15,016 nucleotides of DNA from Alphaproteobacteria bacterium (GTDB lineage Bacteria > Pseudomonadota > Alphaproteobacteria > Rs-D84): NCBI GenBank assembly GCA_017937735.1, contig JAGBCZ010000015.1, positions 1 to 15,016 of the forward strand, read 5' to 3'. How positions within the stretch are numbered: position 1 is the stretch's first letter; each line of letters begins with the position of its first letter. A model generated the notes under the pieces. The model did no database searches. It saw only the letters and a list, made by a program, of their open reading frames with translations, and was not told the DNA's origin. Position numbers and translations under genes: made by a program. Of this stretch, positions 14,752 through 15,016 are shown one piece after another.

Positions 14752-14934
14752 ATGCGTTTTTTCATTGTCGGGATTTTTTTATGTGTTTGTGGTGTTGCGT
14801 TTGCTGATACAACCACAGAGAAACCCAGCAAGGTTTCGTCTGTTGCATACGTGAACACAATGTCAAATTCTGTGGCATTGGAAAAGCCAACTACCCCTAT
14901 TCCCGAAGGTCGGGCGCTGATGTGGATTGAATAA
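14752..14934 (+). CDS. Small exported hypothetical protein (60 residues)
   Basis: This short gene has its own promoter, a strong ribosome site (AAGGGAG, 8 bp before the ATG) and its own terminator, so I take it as real. The product starts with a Sec signal peptide (MRFFIVGIFLCVCGVAFA, cleavage after residue 18). The mature part is only about 42 residues, DTTTEKPSK onward, polar with no Cys, ending in ALMWIE. If the signal peptide is not cleaved it would be a membrane-anchored peptide. I do not recognise the sequence. It could be a small secreted or periplasmic factor, or the 5' remnant of a longer surface protein that lost its C-terminal part; the terminator 12 bp after the stop argues for a complete short gene. 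Confidence 0.65.
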   Translation: MRFFIVGIFLCVCGVAFADTTTEKPSKVSSVAYVNTMSNSVALEKPTTPIPEGRALMWIE

Positions 14935-14940
14935 GAGTTT

Positions 14941-14969
14941 AAAAAAAACACCCATTGGGGTGTTTTTTT
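14941..14969. terminator. Intrinsic terminator after the small exported protein, probably bidirectional
   Basis: ACACCC (14948-14953) pairs with GGGTGT (14958-14963) around ATTG, with eight A before it and seven T after it (14963-14969). The symmetry suggests it also ends transcription from the right. Confidence 0.85.
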
Positions 14970-14983
14970 ATTTGGTTAATTTT

Positions 14984-15016
14984 TTATCTTAAACCCTTGG
15001 CACGACAACATGCAGA
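14984..15016 (-). CDS. Possible C-terminal tail of a minus-strand gene (partial)
   Basis: A minus-strand frame enters from the right edge and ends in TAA at 14984-14986. The ten visible codons read SACCRAKGLR. It lies just past a bidirectional terminator, the arrangement seen at the other convergent gene ends here, which is why I list it. Two other minus-strand frames also end nearby, so the frame choice is uncertain and no product can be named. Confidence 0.3.
   Translation of the reverse strand, partial: SACCRAKGLR

Noticed and set aside
735..14934. TGA reassigned to Trp (alternative code) as an explanation for all-TAA stops
   Set aside because: No gene contains in-frame TGA and all Trp positions in conserved motifs use TGG.
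1..15016. tRNA or rRNA genes, CRISPR arrays, insertion sequences, phage or defence genes
   Set aside because: I saw no cloverleaf, regularly spaced repeat, transposase motif or terminal inverted repeat; nearly all bases belong to recognisable genes or short regulatory gaps.

Overview
The window is a gene-dense, AT-rich stretch of a Gram-negative bacterial chromosome. Lipid A genes (lpxA, lpxB), the outer-membrane assembly lipoprotein BamD, RlpA and MurJ show an outer membrane and a peptidoglycan wall. The bactofilin/M23 peptidase pair and the overall gene style suggest an alphaproteobacterium, perhaps an uncultured host-associated lineage; that placement is inference. There is no tRNA, rRNA, CRISPR array, insertion sequence or phage gene. 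All 15 complete genes end in TAA, and the standard genetic code fits every one.

Layout. (1) Bases 1-2255, minus strand: a tight operon of a secreted Thr/Cys-rich protein, a family 2 glycosyltransferase and a family 8 glycosyltransferase that runs off the left edge. (2) Bases 2398-5635, plus strand: leuS, encoding a short LeuRS, then an unrecognised 275-residue protein. (3) Bases 5665-8070, minus strand: rlpA and murJ, each with its own promoter. (4) Bases 8124-8846, plus strand: bamD. (5) Bases 8873-11639, minus strand: a four-gene operon, read as TrmN6-like methyltransferase, M23 peptidase, bactofilin and rpiB, with overlapping or abutting genes. (6) Bases 11680-12666, plus strand: an unknown polytopic membrane protein. 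(7) Bases 12751-14665, plus strand: lpxA-lpxB, overlapping. (8) Bases 14752-14934, plus strand: a small exported protein, then a terminator and possibly the tail of a minus-strand gene.

Most of the window serves the cell envelope: lipid A synthesis (LpxA, LpxB), lipid II flipping (MurJ), outer-membrane protein insertion (BamD), peptidoglycan shaping (M23 with bactofilin, RlpA) and surface glycosylation (GT2, GT8). Between convergent genes, compact bidirectional hairpin terminators overlap the stop codon of the opposing gene. Divergent genes are separated by short face-to-face promoters, two of which seem to start mRNAs at or next to the start codon.

I found no clear new multi-gene defence or biosynthetic system. 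The best leads are an RlpA whose presumed catalytic Asp is Asn, an LpxA lacking a conserved active-site His, a non-proteobacterial-looking LeuRS, the secreted protein/glycosyltransferase operon, and the shared -10 bidirectional promoter near 11650.
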